Origin: Streptomyces longhuiensis
GTDB taxonomy: Bacteria; Actinomycetota; Actinomycetes; Streptomycetales; Streptomycetaceae
DNA: 64,000 nt
Direction of reading: 5' to 3'
Assembly (NCBI RefSeq): GCF_020616555.1
Contig: NZ_CP085173.1
Coordinates: 6,960,001-7,024,000, forward strand
Under the pieces are notes generated by a model. That model had not been told where the DNA came from, ran no database searches, and worked only from the letters and a program-made list of their open reading frames with translations. Numbering within the stretch: position 1 is the stretch's first letter; the number at the start of each line of letters is the position of its first letter. Shown here in pieces: positions 6,632 to 15,310 of the stretch. A program made the position numbers and the translations under genes.

Positions 6632-9012
6632 TGCCTTCAGGCGCACGCGCGCCGGAGCCCGAAGACTCGTTCAAGGGCTCCTTCGAGAGCCCCTTGGAGG
6701 ACTCGCTCGTCGACCGCCTCGTCGGCGGCGCGGCCCAGCCCCGTGGGATCGCCGTGGCGGGCTCATCTCCTCCACCGGCTGGGGTATCGACCGCGCCCGT
6801 TGGAGTGTCGTCCGCGGTGTCTGCGGCGTTGGGGCTGGGAGCGCCATCCGAGACTCCGGTGCCGTCGGCCGTCGTGGCAGCGCCGTCAACCGTCATGGCG
6901 GGACCGCCAACCGTCGTCACAGAGGCGCCATCCGCTCGAGCAGTGACGTCGGCGATCTCCCCGGCCCGCAGCAAAGATGCAGCTCCGGTTCCCCCCGCAA
7001 TCCGCAACGCTCCGCCGCCACCTGCGCACGCCGGTCGTGCGAACACCCCCACTCCCCGGCGCTCCACGGAGCTGCCGCCGGCACACACGACGCTGGTCTG
7101 CGTGGCGCTGCCCTCGCTCGCGATCTCCTCGCAGCAAGGGCAGTTGACGGGCGACGGACTGGAAGGGTTCTACCGCGCGGGGCGCCGGTTGTTGTCGCGC
7201 TGCCTGCTCCGCGTGGCGGGGCGCGAGCCGATCGCGGTGCAGGCCCGCATGATCGCCGCCGACCGGGCCCGGTTCGTGGCGACGCTGAGACCTGTCGTGG
7301 ACAGCGGCCCCGACCCGGACATCATGGTCGAACGGATCCGGCATGCCGACGGCACGGAGCGGATCACGCTGCGCAGCTCTGCCACCCGACCGCTGCGACT
7401 GCCGGTCGAGGTCGCCCTCGGTACGGATCTGGCGGAGCTGGGCGCGGTGGCGGCCGGACAGCCGGGGCGTGAAGTGTCCGCCACTGTCCACGACTCCGGC
7501 ATGCGGTGGTCGTCGTCGGCAGGCCACGCCGTCGTCACCGCCGACCCGCCTCCCCGCGACGCCCTCGCCTCCGCCGGGCTGCTGCGCTGGGAGTTCGATC
7601 TGCCTCCGGGCGGCATCTGGAGTGTCGAACTCCGGGTACGGGCCGACGGCGGGGCGGCGAGCAGGTCGGTCGGGCAAGGCGCCGTACGCCCGCTCGCCAC
7701 GGCGGAATCGACCGGGGACGACGCACGAGTGGGACCGCTGCTGAGAACCTGCGCAGAGGACCTGCACGCGCTGCTGCTGCGCGACCCGGCGCACCCGACA
7801 GACCTCTACCTCGCCGCCGGCGCGCCCTGGCGCTGCGGTCTGGCGCCGGCCGAGGCGTTGGCGGCCGCGCGGATGGCGCTCCCTCTGGGGACGCGGTTGG
7901 CCGCGGGCACGCTCAGGGCCCTCGCTCGAACCCAACTCCCGGGAACCGGGCGGGAGTCGGGGATGATCCCCGGCCCGCTGAGGGACGCAGGCCCGCATCT
8001 GCCGCCCGGCTGCACCGGAACCGAAGCGACGCTCCTGTTTCCGGCGCTTCTCGCGGAGGCGAGACGCTGGGGCCTGCCCGAGCAGGAGGTCGCAGAGCTG
8101 CTGCCCACGGCGGAGCGCTGCCTGCAGTGGCTGCGGACCGCAGTCGGCGACGGGGCGTATCTGGCGGACCCCGGCCCCGGAGGGCCGTTGCGCTGCGAGA
8201 CCCAGGCGCACGCCCACCGGGCCGCCCTGCTCGGCGCGGATCTCCTCGACGCCCATGGCCGACCCGGTGCCGTGGAGCTGCGTCAGTGGGCTGAAGCGCT
8301 GCGAACGAGGTTCAGAGAGGACTTCTGGGCTGAGGACCGTGGAGGCGGCCGGCCCGCCGCCGCCCGCACGCCGGACGGGCGGCTCCTGCCCCACCTCGGC
8401 AGCGCCGCGGCCCACCTCCTCGACACAGGGCTGCTCGGCGGCGGTCTGATGGCGCCGGGCCTCCTCGACAAGGTGCAGACCGAGCAGCTCGCGCGACTCC
8501 TGGGCGGTCCGGCGCTCGACTCGGGATGGGGTCTGCGCAGTCTGGGCGTGCGGGAGACGTCGTACAACCCGTTCGGGCACCGTGGCGGAGCCGTGCGGGT
8601 GCAGGAGACGGCGCTGGCCGTGGGCGGCCTGGCCGCAGCGGGCTACGAGAAGGAGTCGGGCTCGCTGCTGCGGGGCGTCCTGTCCGCGGCCGAGGCCTTC
8701 GGGTTCCGGCTGCCCGAGATGTACGCGGGGGAGCAGCGTTCCGAAGGGGGCGCCCCGCTTCCGCATCCGGCCGCGTGCAGGCCCGCGGCCACCGCCGCGG
8801 CGTCAGGGGTGCAGCTCCTCGCCGCCCTCGTCGGGATCCGGCCGGACGCGCCCGCCGGGACGGTGACGCTGAGACCGATGCGCAGCGCACCTCTGGGGGA
8901 GATCGGACTGGCCGGGTTGCGGGTCGCGGGCGCCCCGTTCTCGGTGCGGGTCGGCAGGCTCGGTCTCGCCATGGTCGAGGAGGCGGCCGACGGGCTGCAA
9001 TTGGGGGTGTGA
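6631..9012 (+). CDS. Glycogen-debranching-enzyme-like protein (N-terminal GDE domain plus helical barrel)
   Basis: A 793-residue protein with a disordered Pro/Val/Ser/Ala N-terminus (to about 145). A bacterial glycogen debranching enzyme N-terminal domain follows (ISSQQGQLTGDGLEGFYRAGRRLLSRCLLRV, about 166-196), then a beta-rich segment and a C-terminal (alpha/alpha)6-type region (YLAAGAPWRCGLAPAEALAAARMALPLGTRLAAG, near 390-425; SYNPFGHRGGAVRVQETALAVGG, near 645). This matches trehalase/amylo-alpha-1,6-glucosidase folds and suggests action on alpha-glucans, but I cannot place catalytic residues. ATG 6631 is preferred over 6226 because the upstream 135 codons have poor bias and Arg/Pro-rich content, and because of the TGATG overlap with the micro-ORF. 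Confidence 0.8.
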   Translation: MPSGARAPEPEDSFKGSFESPLEDSLVDRLVGGAAQPRGIAVAGSSPPPAGVSTAPVGVSSAVSAALGLGAPSETPVPSAVVAAPSTVMAGPPTVVTEAPSARAVTSAISPARSKDAAPVPPAIRNAPPPPAHAGRANTPTPRRSTELPPAHTTLVCVALPSLAISSQQGQLTGDGLEGFYRAGRRLLSRCLLRVAGREPIAVQARMIAADRARFVATLRPVVDSGPDPDIMVERIRHADGTERITLRSSATRPLRLPVEVALGTDLAELGAVAAGQPGREVSATVHDSGMRWSSSAGHAVVTADPPPRDALASAGLLRWEFDLPPGGIWSVELRVRADGGAASRSVGQGAVRPLATAESTGDDARVGPLLRTCAEDLHALLLRDPAHPTDLYLAAGAPWRCGLAPAEALAAARMALPLGTRLAAGTLRALARTQLPGTGRESGMIPGPLRDAGPHLPPGCTGTEATLLFPALLAEARRWGLPEQEVAELLPTAERCLQWLRTAVGDGAYLADPGPGGPLRCETQAHAHRAALLGADLLDAHGRPGAVELRQWAEALRTRFREDFWAEDRGGGRPAAARTPDGRLLPHLGSAAAHLLDTGLLGGGLMAPGLLDKVQTEQLARLLGGPALDSGWGLRSLGVRETSYNPFGHRGGAVRVQETALAVGGLAAAGYEKESGSLLRGVLSAAEAFGFRLPEMYAGEQRSEGGAPLPHPAACRPAATAAASGVQLLAALVGIRPDAPAGTVTLRPMRSAPLGEIGLAGLRVAGAPFSVRVGRLGLAMVEEAADGLQLGV

Positions 9013-9131
9013 CCGGCGCGGACGTGAGCTCGGAAGATCGGCGGGGTTCCACTCCGGGGACTTCGAAGAAGGGCTTGATCAACGATCGCGAAGGGAGTGT
9101 TTATCGTCAGGAAGACGACTATGATCGCGGC

Positions 9132-9893
9132 ATGTCGCCCTACGACCCGTCGGCCTTCCCGCCCTTCGCAGTCACCGTCGACCTGGTCGTGCTGACCGTG
9201 CGCCGCCACGCGCTCTGTGCGCTCGCGGTGCGGCGAGGCGAGCCGCCGTTCCAGGGGCGTTGGGCACTCCCCGGCGGCTTCGTCCGGGACGATGAGGACC
9301 TGTCGTCGGCCGCGGCCCGCGAATTGATCGAGGAGACCGGGCTCTGTGCCCATGATCCCGCGGACCCGGACCAGGTCAACGGCGCGCATCTGGAGCAGCT
9401 GGCCACCTACGGCGACCCCAAGCGTGACCCTCGTATGCGCGTGGTCAGCGTCGCTCATCTGGCCTTGGCGCCCGATCTGCCGGCACCGCGGGCGGGGGGC
9501 GACGCGCACAGTGCGCGCTGGGCACCTGTGGAGGACCTGCTGAATCAGGGCGGGTACGGGCGCGAGGGTGAGCAGGCGGCACCCCTGGCTTTCGACCATG
9601 CGCAGATCCTCGCGGACGGCGTGGAGCGCGCCCGCTCGAAGATCGAGTACTCGTCACTCGCCACGGCCTTCTGCCCGCCCGAGTTCACGGTCGGTGAGCT
9701 GCGGCGCGTGTACGAGGCGGTCTGGGCCGTCGCGCTCGACCCGCGCAACTTCCACCGCAAGGTGACGGGTACCCCGGGCTTCCTCGTGCCCACCGGCGGG
9801 ACGACCACCCGTCAGGGCGGCAGGCCGGCCCAGCTCTTCCGGGCGGGTGGCGCGACCCTGCTCAACCCGCCGATGCTGCGCCCCGAGGTGTGA
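9132..9893 (+). CDS. Nudix hydrolase family protein with C-terminal winged-helix-like domain (NrtR-like)
   Basis: A 253-residue protein. The Nudix domain occupies residues 10-150, with a box reading GGFVRDDEDLSSAAARELIEETGL near 55-78. This keeps the RELIEETG core, though the residues before it fit GX5EX7REUXEEXGU loosely because DDEDL replaces the first spacing. The C-terminal part (ILADGVERARSKIEYSSLATAFCPPEFTVGELRRVYEAVWAVALDPRNFHRKVTGTPGFL) is the winged-helix module of NrtR-type regulators of NAD or sugar metabolism. It may therefore be an ADP-ribose hydrolase or a transcription factor whose Nudix part senses ligand. ATG 9132 begins the conserved MSPYDPSAFPPFAVTVDLVV; it could start further upstream at the GSVYRQEDDYDRG segment. 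Confidence 0.85.
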   Translation: MSPYDPSAFPPFAVTVDLVVLTVRRHALCALAVRRGEPPFQGRWALPGGFVRDDEDLSSAAARELIEETGLCAHDPADPDQVNGAHLEQLATYGDPKRDPRMRVVSVAHLALAPDLPAPRAGGDAHSARWAPVEDLLNQGGYGREGEQAAPLAFDHAQILADGVERARSKIEYSSLATAFCPPEFTVGELRRVYEAVWAVALDPRNFHRKVTGTPGFLVPTGGTTTRQGGRPAQLFRAGGATLLNPPMLRPEV

Positions 9894-10083
9894 CCCGGAG
9901 CTGACCGGGCCTGACCTCCGCACCCTGCCCGCCCGCGCCGCGCAGAGGACACCCGAGGCCTCACCCTGCCCGAAAAGTAGGAAATGTCGCGTTATCTTGC
10001 TGGGGTACCCACGGGGTTCGTCCGTCCCCGCTCGGCGGACGGGCCTCGGCCGCCGAGCGGTCGCACATCCTGCGAGAGAAGCG

Positions 10084-12114
10084 ATGATCCAGGCCTTCGG
10101 ACTGACCAGCAATCCCCGCCAGGAGCTCCCGCCCGCTGTCGACGACGTGTCCTTCGAGGCGCCGACGGGCCGTGTCACGGCGCTGCTCGGCGCCCGCGCG
10201 TCCGGCAAGACGACGGCGGTCCGGCTGATGCTCGAACTCCAACAAGGCCGCGGAATCACGCATTTCAGAGGCCGCCCCCTGCACCGCATCCCCCACCCCT
10301 CCCGAGAAGTGGGCGTGTTGCTCGGCGAGGTCCAGGGTCATCCGTCCCGCACCGTACGCGGACAGCTGCGTATGTTGTGCGCGGCCGCAGGTGTGCCGGT
10401 GCAACGTGCGGACGAGGTCCTCGAAGTCGTCGGCATCGTCAGCCTCCGTGAGCAACGCCTCGGCACACTCTCGCGCGGCATGGACCGGCGCCTCGGACTC
10501 GCCTGCGCGCTACTCGCGGACCCGCACACGCTCGTCCTCGACGGGCCCGCGGACGGCCTCTCGGCGCGTGAGGGAAAGTGGCTGCACGGCATCCTGAGGG
10601 CCCACGCGTCGCTCGGCGGCACCGTGCTCTTCACCACCGACGATGCCAAGGAAGCGGCACGGACGGCTGACCGCGTGGTCACCCTGGAGACGGGACGTGT
10701 CATCGCGGACCAGGGCGTCGCGGACTTCTCCCGGACGAGGCTGCGCCCCCGCGTCGCCGTCCGCAGCCCACATGCGGCCCGGCTCGGTGTCCTGTTGGCC
10801 AAGGAGGCGCGCGCGACGCAGCGTTCCGTCGAGGTCGTGAACGAGGACGGCAACCGGCTCTCCGTGTACGGCAGCAACTGCGCGGACATCGGCGAAACAG
10901 CGTTCCGCCACAGCATCCTGGTCCACCAACTCGCAGACGAGGTCGGGGATGCGGGGCCTGCCGTGAGCGTCCCGGCGCGGGCGCGCACTGAAGAAGTCCG
11001 GGAGGCGGAGCCGACCGCGCCCCAGACGACAGTCGCGGACGCGTCGTCCGTAGCGGACACGTCTCTTTCGGCCGCGGAGCCGTCGGAGGAAACCGCCGAA
11101 CCGTCGGCGCAGGCGCAGGCACACGCTTCCCCCGCTCAGGAACCCAGGCGCTCCACGGGCACCTTCGTGCCGCTCCCCGCCGACGCGGACCTTGGTGGTG
11201 CTTCTTCCCTGGCCTCCTCCTCTGCCCCGGCGCCGCTGTCCGGCCAACGGGGTCCCAAGGCGCCCAGATCTCCCTCAATCCCCGCCCCCGCCCCGCCCCC
11301 CGCCTCCCTCTCCCCCCTCCCACCCCCCATCACGATCCACCCCGCACCCAGCCCGCTCCGCCCGTTGCGTTACGAGGTCCGCCGGGCGACCGGTATCGCC
11401 ACCGGCTACCTCACCGCTGCCGCCGTCCTCGTCGCTTCGGCGATCGTCGCCGTACTGCTCGCGCGGACCGGGCACACCCCGCAGGCGCACCTGCTGGCCG
11501 CCTGGCCCCAGGAACTACCGCTTCCGCCGGCTGCCCTCGGTGCGGGGCTGCTCGGGGCCTTCGCCTTCGGTGACGAATTCCGTCACCCCGCGCTCGCCGC
11601 CGACCGTGGCACCGTCCCCCGTCGCCTGGGGCTTCTCTGCGCGAAACTCGTTGTCGCAGCGGCCATCGCCCTGTCGCTGGCCTTCCTCGTCGTCGCCTCC
11701 GACGCGGTGTTGCTCCACCTTGTATACGGAGAAGAGTTCACCAAGGTTCCCGCCGACTGGCTTTCGGCGAGCGCGAGTTGGCTGGCGCTCGTCGTGGGCT
11801 GCGCCTGGGCAGGGGTGCTTGCTGCCGGTGTCTTCAGGTCCACGACGGCCGGGCTGGCCGCCGTACTCGCCGTTCCGATCCTCGTCGTACCCCTCGTACA
11901 AAAGGCCTTGGAGGGGCCATCTGTGCGAACGGCGGCGGGACTTCCGTCGAGGCTTCGCGATCTGGCGCTCGTGCACTGGCCGTTCGGGGCGGAGCGTCTT
12001 CTGGCCGCGGGACTACGGATGATCGTCCAACCTGTGGGCGGTGCGCTGATGTTGTCGCTGACCGCTCTGCTCTGCGCTTATCTGCTCACAGTGCTGCGTC
12101 CCAGGGCTCGATGA
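10084..12114 (+). CDS. ABC-transporter-like ATP-binding/membrane fusion with degenerate catalytic motifs
   Basis: A 676-residue fusion. Residues 1-225 form an ABC ATPase-like domain, but every catalytic motif is altered. Walker A reads GARASGKTT (Ala for the second conserved Gly), the signature reads LSRGM rather than LSGGQ, and Walker B ends LVLDGPADGL, with Gly where the catalytic Glu belongs. The H-loop position reads FTTDDAKEA, without His. A disordered Pro/Ser/Ala linker covers about 290-430. The C-terminal ~250 residues contain roughly six hydrophobic segments (from about 440), the membrane domain. ATG 10084 begins the conserved NBD; the ORF upstream lacks bias. It lies 162 bases upstream of whiH in the same direction. 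It may be a regulatory or non-exporting pseudo-transporter. Confidence 0.8.
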   Translation: MIQAFGLTSNPRQELPPAVDDVSFEAPTGRVTALLGARASGKTTAVRLMLELQQGRGITHFRGRPLHRIPHPSREVGVLLGEVQGHPSRTVRGQLRMLCAAAGVPVQRADEVLEVVGIVSLREQRLGTLSRGMDRRLGLACALLADPHTLVLDGPADGLSAREGKWLHGILRAHASLGGTVLFTTDDAKEAARTADRVVTLETGRVIADQGVADFSRTRLRPRVAVRSPHAARLGVLLAKEARATQRSVEVVNEDGNRLSVYGSNCADIGETAFRHSILVHQLADEVGDAGPAVSVPARARTEEVREAEPTAPQTTVADASSVADTSLSAAEPSEETAEPSAQAQAHASPAQEPRRSTGTFVPLPADADLGGASSLASSSAPAPLSGQRGPKAPRSPSIPAPAPPPASLSPLPPPITIHPAPSPLRPLRYEVRRATGIATGYLTAAAVLVASAIVAVLLARTGHTPQAHLLAAWPQELPLPPAALGAGLLGAFAFGDEFRHPALAADRGTVPRRLGLLCAKLVVAAAIALSLAFLVVASDAVLLHLVYGEEFTKVPADWLSASASWLALVVGCAWAGVLAAGVFRSTTAGLAAVLAVPILVVPLVQKALEGPSVRTAAGLPSRLRDLALVHWPFGAERLLAAGLRMIVQPVGGALMLSLTALLCAYLLTVLRPRAR

Positions 12115-12175
12115 CGACCGTCCGCCGCCATCTGGTCCGGCCTCGCGCGCAACTCCCCGACGAGCGCTCATTTCC

Positions 12176-12201
12176 GTCCGATAAGGCGTCAATTGCGACG
12201 C
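12176..12201 (+). promoter_or_regulatory. Candidate WhiG-type -10 and adjacent inverted repeat upstream of whiH
   Basis: TCCGATAA at 12177-12184 matches the sigma-WhiG -10 consensus GCCGATAA at seven of eight bases. No good TAAA -35 lies 15 bases upstream (the tetramer there is CGAC), so the match is partial. It is known that whiH of S. coelicolor is transcribed by sigma WhiG. Immediately downstream an inverted repeat GCGTC-N6-GACGC (12186-12190 and 12197-12201) could be a GntR-type operator for WhiH autoregulation; that is inference. Confidence 0.45.
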
Positions 12202-12276
12202 GGTAAGCGATCACCCTTTCGTGTGCTTTTCACCAAAGACCTCAAGGGACTTGGGAGCGGCGCCGACAACAGATCC

Positions 12277-13164
12277 GTGAGTACCCTTGCGCACACCATG
12301 ATGACCGCCGCCCGCTCCGCCGACTCCGGCATGACCGGTCCGGGCGAACTCGACCGTTACCCCTATGGGGAGGTAAATGGCGCCGACCGTGTGGGCGCCC
12401 CCGTTTGGGATGTCGCGGACCAGGATCTCGGCCGGATGGGGCGGCGCGCCGCCGGCAGCCGCGGACGCGGCCTGCACGGCCAACTCGTCCAGCAGCTGGG
12501 CCAGATGATCGTTTCCGGGGACCTCGGTGCGGACCGTCCGCTCGTGCCCGAGGAGATCGGCCAGCGATTCGAGGTGTCCCGCACCGTCGTCCGCGAGTCG
12601 CTCCGCGTCCTCGAGGCGAAGGGCCTGGTCAGCGCCCGCCCCAATGTCGGCACCCGCGTCCGCCCCGTCAGTGACTGGAACCTGCTCGACCCGGACATCA
12701 TCGAATGGCGCGCCTTCGGCCCGCAGCGCGACGATCAGCGCCGCGAGCTGAACGAGCTGCGCTGGACGATCGAGCCCCTCGCCGCGCGGCTCGCGGCCGG
12801 ACACGGCCGTGAGGACGTCCAGCAGCGGCTCACCGACATGGTCGAGATCATGGGGCACGCCCTGGGGCAGGGCGACCCGATCACGTTCGCCCGCGCCGAC
12901 GCCGAGTTCCACTCCCTGCTCATCCAGCTCGCGGGCAACCGCATGCTCGAGCACCTGTCCGGCATCGTCTCCGCCGCCCTCCAGGTCTCCGGGGGGCCCG
13001 TCACGGGCTGTGACCGCCCGAACGAGGCGGCCGTCGCGCACCACGGCCGGATCGCCGACGCCCTCGCCGCGGGCGACGGCACGGGCGCGGAGGCGGCCAT
13101 GCGCCAGCTGCTCACCGTCCACCCCGATGTCGAACGTGTGGTCCCCGCGCCCCGCGAGCACTGA
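12277..13164 (+). CDS. whiH: Sporulation regulator WhiH, GntR/FCD family
   Basis: A 295-residue GntR-family transcription factor. The winged-helix domain runs from about residue 63 to 130 (GRGLHGQLVQQLGQMIVSGDLGADRPLVPEEIGQRFEVSRTVVRESLRVLEAKGLVSARPNVGTRVRPVSDWNLLDPDIIEW is one continuous block, with the HTH at about 84-112). It is followed by an FCD ligand-binding domain (RRELNELRWTIEPLAARLAA, AEFHSLLIQLAGNRML) with conserved His and Asp residues. WhiH acts with WhiG in the aerial-hypha-to-spore transition. GTG 12277 is chosen because it gives 295 residues, the length I recall for the S. coelicolor protein; ATG 12298 is the alternative. hrdB follows after a strong hairpin. Confidence 0.93.
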   Translation: MSTLAHTMMTAARSADSGMTGPGELDRYPYGEVNGADRVGAPVWDVADQDLGRMGRRAAGSRGRGLHGQLVQQLGQMIVSGDLGADRPLVPEEIGQRFEVSRTVVRESLRVLEAKGLVSARPNVGTRVRPVSDWNLLDPDIIEWRAFGPQRDDQRRELNELRWTIEPLAARLAAGHGREDVQQRLTDMVEIMGHALGQGDPITFARADAEFHSLLIQLAGNRMLEHLSGIVSAALQVSGGPVTGCDRPNEAAVAHHGRIADALAAGDGTGAEAAMRQLLTVHPDVERVVPAPREH

Positions 13165-13261
13165 CGCGTCTCTCGGCGATCCGGTGATCCGGCGCCTCGG
13201 TGCAGGCCCTCGATGCTCGAGCACTGCCCCGTCCGGACGCGCCCACCATTTGTTCCCCATG

Positions 13262-13312
13262 TGTCGCCGGATCGCGCCTGATCCCCCTGGGACCCGGCGC
13301 GATCCGGCGACA
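13262..13312. terminator. 17-bp stem hairpin after whiH
   Basis: TGTCGCCGGATCGCGCC (13262-13278) and GGCGCGATCCGGCGACA (13296-13312) are perfect reverse complements around a 17-base loop. No T-run follows. It could stop whiH transcription before the hrdB promoter, or be a protein-binding palindrome. Confidence 0.6.
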
Positions 13313-13430
13313 TATGTGTGGACCATGGGTTCCGTCGGTTCGAGCTGGGTACCAGAAGAGTGGCCATGTTTGACCGTATCCATTACTTTTTGACCGCTTA
13401 CGGGGTGTGACTCGGGCCACGCAGATTGGG

Positions 13431-13458
13431 CGTAACGCTCCTCGGAACAGCGCGATGA
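13431..13458 (+). promoter_or_regulatory. Candidate ECF-type hrdB promoter
   Basis: CGTAAC (13431-13436) is separated from CGATGA (13453-13458) by exactly 16 bases. This is close to the CGTAAC-N16-CGTTGA consensus known for BldN-type ECF sigma factors. It fits the known control of hrdB by the ECF factor ShbA. The predicted transcription start is near 13465, about 160 bases before the GTG. Confidence 0.5.
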
Positions 13459-13623
13459 CCTAAGAGGTGACAGCCGAGGAGGGAATACAGCAGCCGCGTT
13501 CGGCGCTGTGCATCTCCCCGGCCCCGCCCGCGCCGTCGGCCCATCCCCAAGTCGGCGGTCGTCGGCTCCGGTCCTCACAGGACGGGGCCGGAAGCCGTTT
13601 TCCAACGTTCCGAGAGGTTGTTC

Positions 13624-15156
13624 GTGTCGGCCAGCACATCCCGTACGCTCCCGCCGGAGATCGCCGAGTCCGTCTCTGTCATGGCGCTCATTGAGCGGGG
13701 AAAGGCTGATGGCCAGATCGCCGGCGACGATGTGCGCCGTGCCTTCGAGGCCGACCAGATTCCGGCCACTCAGTGGAAGAACGTTCTGCGCAGCCTCAAC
13801 CAGATCCTCGAGGAAGAGGGTGTGACGCTGATGGTCAGTGCCGCGGAGCCGAAACGCCCCCGCAAGAGCGTCGCAGCTAAGAGCCCGGTCAAGCGCACCG
13901 CCACCAAGACCGTCGCAGCCAAGACGGTCACGGCGAAGAAGGTCGCTGCCACGGCCACCCCCGAGTCCCCGGCCGCCGAGGCCGAGGCTGAGGACGCCGA
14001 ACCCAAGAAGGTCGCAGCCAAGAAGACGACGGCCAAGAAGGCCGCCGCGAAGAAGACCGTCGCCAAGAAGGCGGCGGCGAAGAAGACGTCCGGCAAGAAG
14101 GACGACGAGGTCGACGACGAGGCCACCGAGGAGACCCCCGGTACGGCCAAGGCCGAAGGCGAGCCCGGCGAGGAGGGCGCGCAGGGCTTCGTCCTGTCCG
14201 ACGAGGACGAGGACGACGCGCCCGCGCAGCAGGTCGCCGCGGCCGGTGCCACCGCCGACCCCGTCAAGGACTACCTGAAGCAGATCGGTAAGGTCCCGCT
14301 GCTCAACGCCGAGCAGGAGGTCGAGCTCGCCAAGCGCATCGAGGCCGGCCTGTTCGCGGAGGACAAGCTCGCCAACGCCGACAAGCTCGCGCCGAAGCTC
14401 AAGCGCGAGCTGGAGATCATCGCCGAGGACGGCCGCCGCGCCAAGAACCACCTCCTGGAGGCCAACCTCCGTCTGGTGGTCTCCCTGGCCAAGCGTTACA
14501 CCGGCCGCGGCATGCTCTTCCTGGACCTGATCCAGGAGGGCAACCTCGGTCTGATCCGCGCGGTCGAGAAGTTCGACTACACCAAGGGCTACAAGTTCTC
14601 CACGTATGCCACCTGGTGGATCCGTCAGGCCATCACCCGCGCCATGGCCGACCAGGCCCGCACCATCCGTATCCCGGTGCACATGGTCGAGGTCATCAAC
14701 AAGCTCGCGCGCGTGCAGCGCCAGATGCTCCAGGACCTGGGCCGCGAGCCCACCCCGGAGGAGCTGGCCAAGGAACTCGACATGACCCCGGAGAAGGTCA
14801 TCGAGGTCCAGAAGTACGGTCGCGAGCCGATCTCCCTCCACACCCCCCTGGGTGAGGACGGCGACAGCGAGTTCGGTGACCTCATCGAGGACTCCGAGGC
14901 GGTCGTGCCGGCCGACGCGGTCAGCTTCACGCTCCTCCAGGAGCAGCTGCACTCGGTCCTCGACACCCTTTCGGAGCGCGAGGCGGGCGTCGTCTCGATG
15001 CGTTTCGGTCTCACCGACGGTCAGCCGAAGACCCTCGACGAGATCGGCAAGGTCTACGGCGTCACGCGTGAGCGGATCCGTCAGATCGAGTCCAAGACGA
15101 TGTCGAAGCTGCGCCACCCGTCGCGTTCGCAGGTTCTGCGCGACTACCTGGACTAG
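13624..15156 (+). CDS. hrdB: Principal RNA polymerase sigma factor HrdB
   Basis: A 510-residue sigma-70. The N-terminal domain ([24 protein letters not shown]) precedes a histone-like Lys/Ala-rich tract of AAKK-type repeats (about 75-160) and an acidic block ([10 protein letters not shown]). Region 1.2 is [16 protein letters not shown] near 214; region 2 runs [34 protein letters not shown] through [13 protein letters not shown] (about 278-340); regions 3 and 4 follow, ending with the [24 protein letters not shown]. The GTG at 13624 gives [11 protein letters not shown], the N-terminus I recall for HrdB; TTG 13618 is in frame two codons upstream. It is the essential housekeeping sigma factor directing most vegetative transcription. 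It is monocistronic, ended by a strong hairpin. Confidence 0.98.
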   Translation: MSASTSRTLPPEIAESVSVMALIERGKADGQIAGDDVRRAFEADQIPATQWKNVLRSLNQILEEEGVTLMVSAAEPKRPRKSVAAKSPVKRTATKTVAAKTVTAKKVAATATPESPAAEAEAEDAEPKKVAAKKTTAKKAAAKKTVAKKAAAKKTSGKKDDEVDDEATEETPGTAKAEGEPGEEGAQGFVLSDEDEDDAPAQQVAAAGATADPVKDYLKQIGKVPLLNAEQEVELAKRIEAGLFAEDKLANADKLAPKLKRELEIIAEDGRRAKNHLLEANLRLVVSLAKRYTGRGMLFLDLIQEGNLGLIRAVEKFDYTKGYKFSTYATWWIRQAITRAMADQARTIRIPVHMVEVINKLARVQRQMLQDLGREPTPEELAKELDMTPEKVIEVQKYGREPISLHTPLGEDGDSEFGDLIEDSEAVVPADAVSFTLLQEQLHSVLDTLSEREAGVVSMRFGLTDGQPKTLDEIGKVYGVTRERIRQIESKTMSKLRHPSRSQVLRDYLD

Positions 15157-15197
15157 AAGCGCGACCGTCCGGACCGGATCCGGGCGGTGTGTGCGTC

Positions 15198-15238
15198 ATC
15201 GAAGGGCCCGGCCCCCCGAGGGGGCCGGGCCCTTCGAT
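15198..15238 (+). terminator. Strong terminator after hrdB
   Basis: A 19-bp perfect stem (ATCGAAGGGCCCGGCCCCC at 15198-15216 with its complement at 15220-15238) and a CGA loop, 41 bases after the hrdB stop. The stem is symmetrical and could act in both directions. Confidence 0.85.
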
Positions 15239-15310
15239 GTGCTCGTATGCATGACGCACGAAGTTCGCTCACGCTGGGTGTGTCGATACAACCCAGAGTG
15301 AGGACACCGC

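Larger units (their letters stand above)
13165..13623. other. whiH-hrdB intergenic region
   Basis: A 459-base stretch. It holds a very strong hairpin at 13262-13312, a candidate ECF-type promoter for hrdB at 13431-13458 and the hrdB leader. I see no gene; the open frames on both strands here are by-products of the inverted repeat and of GC bias. Confidence 0.6.

Noticed and set aside
13112..13420. Minus-strand frame over the whiH terminator
   Set aside because: Its similarity to plus-strand frames there comes from the perfect inverted repeat, not from coding.
12211..15117. 968-codon open frame on the minus strand across whiH and hrdB
   Set aside because: It is antisense to two well-recognised genes; long minus frames arise from their strong third-position GC bias, and the translation is Leu/Gly/Asp-rich without any domain.
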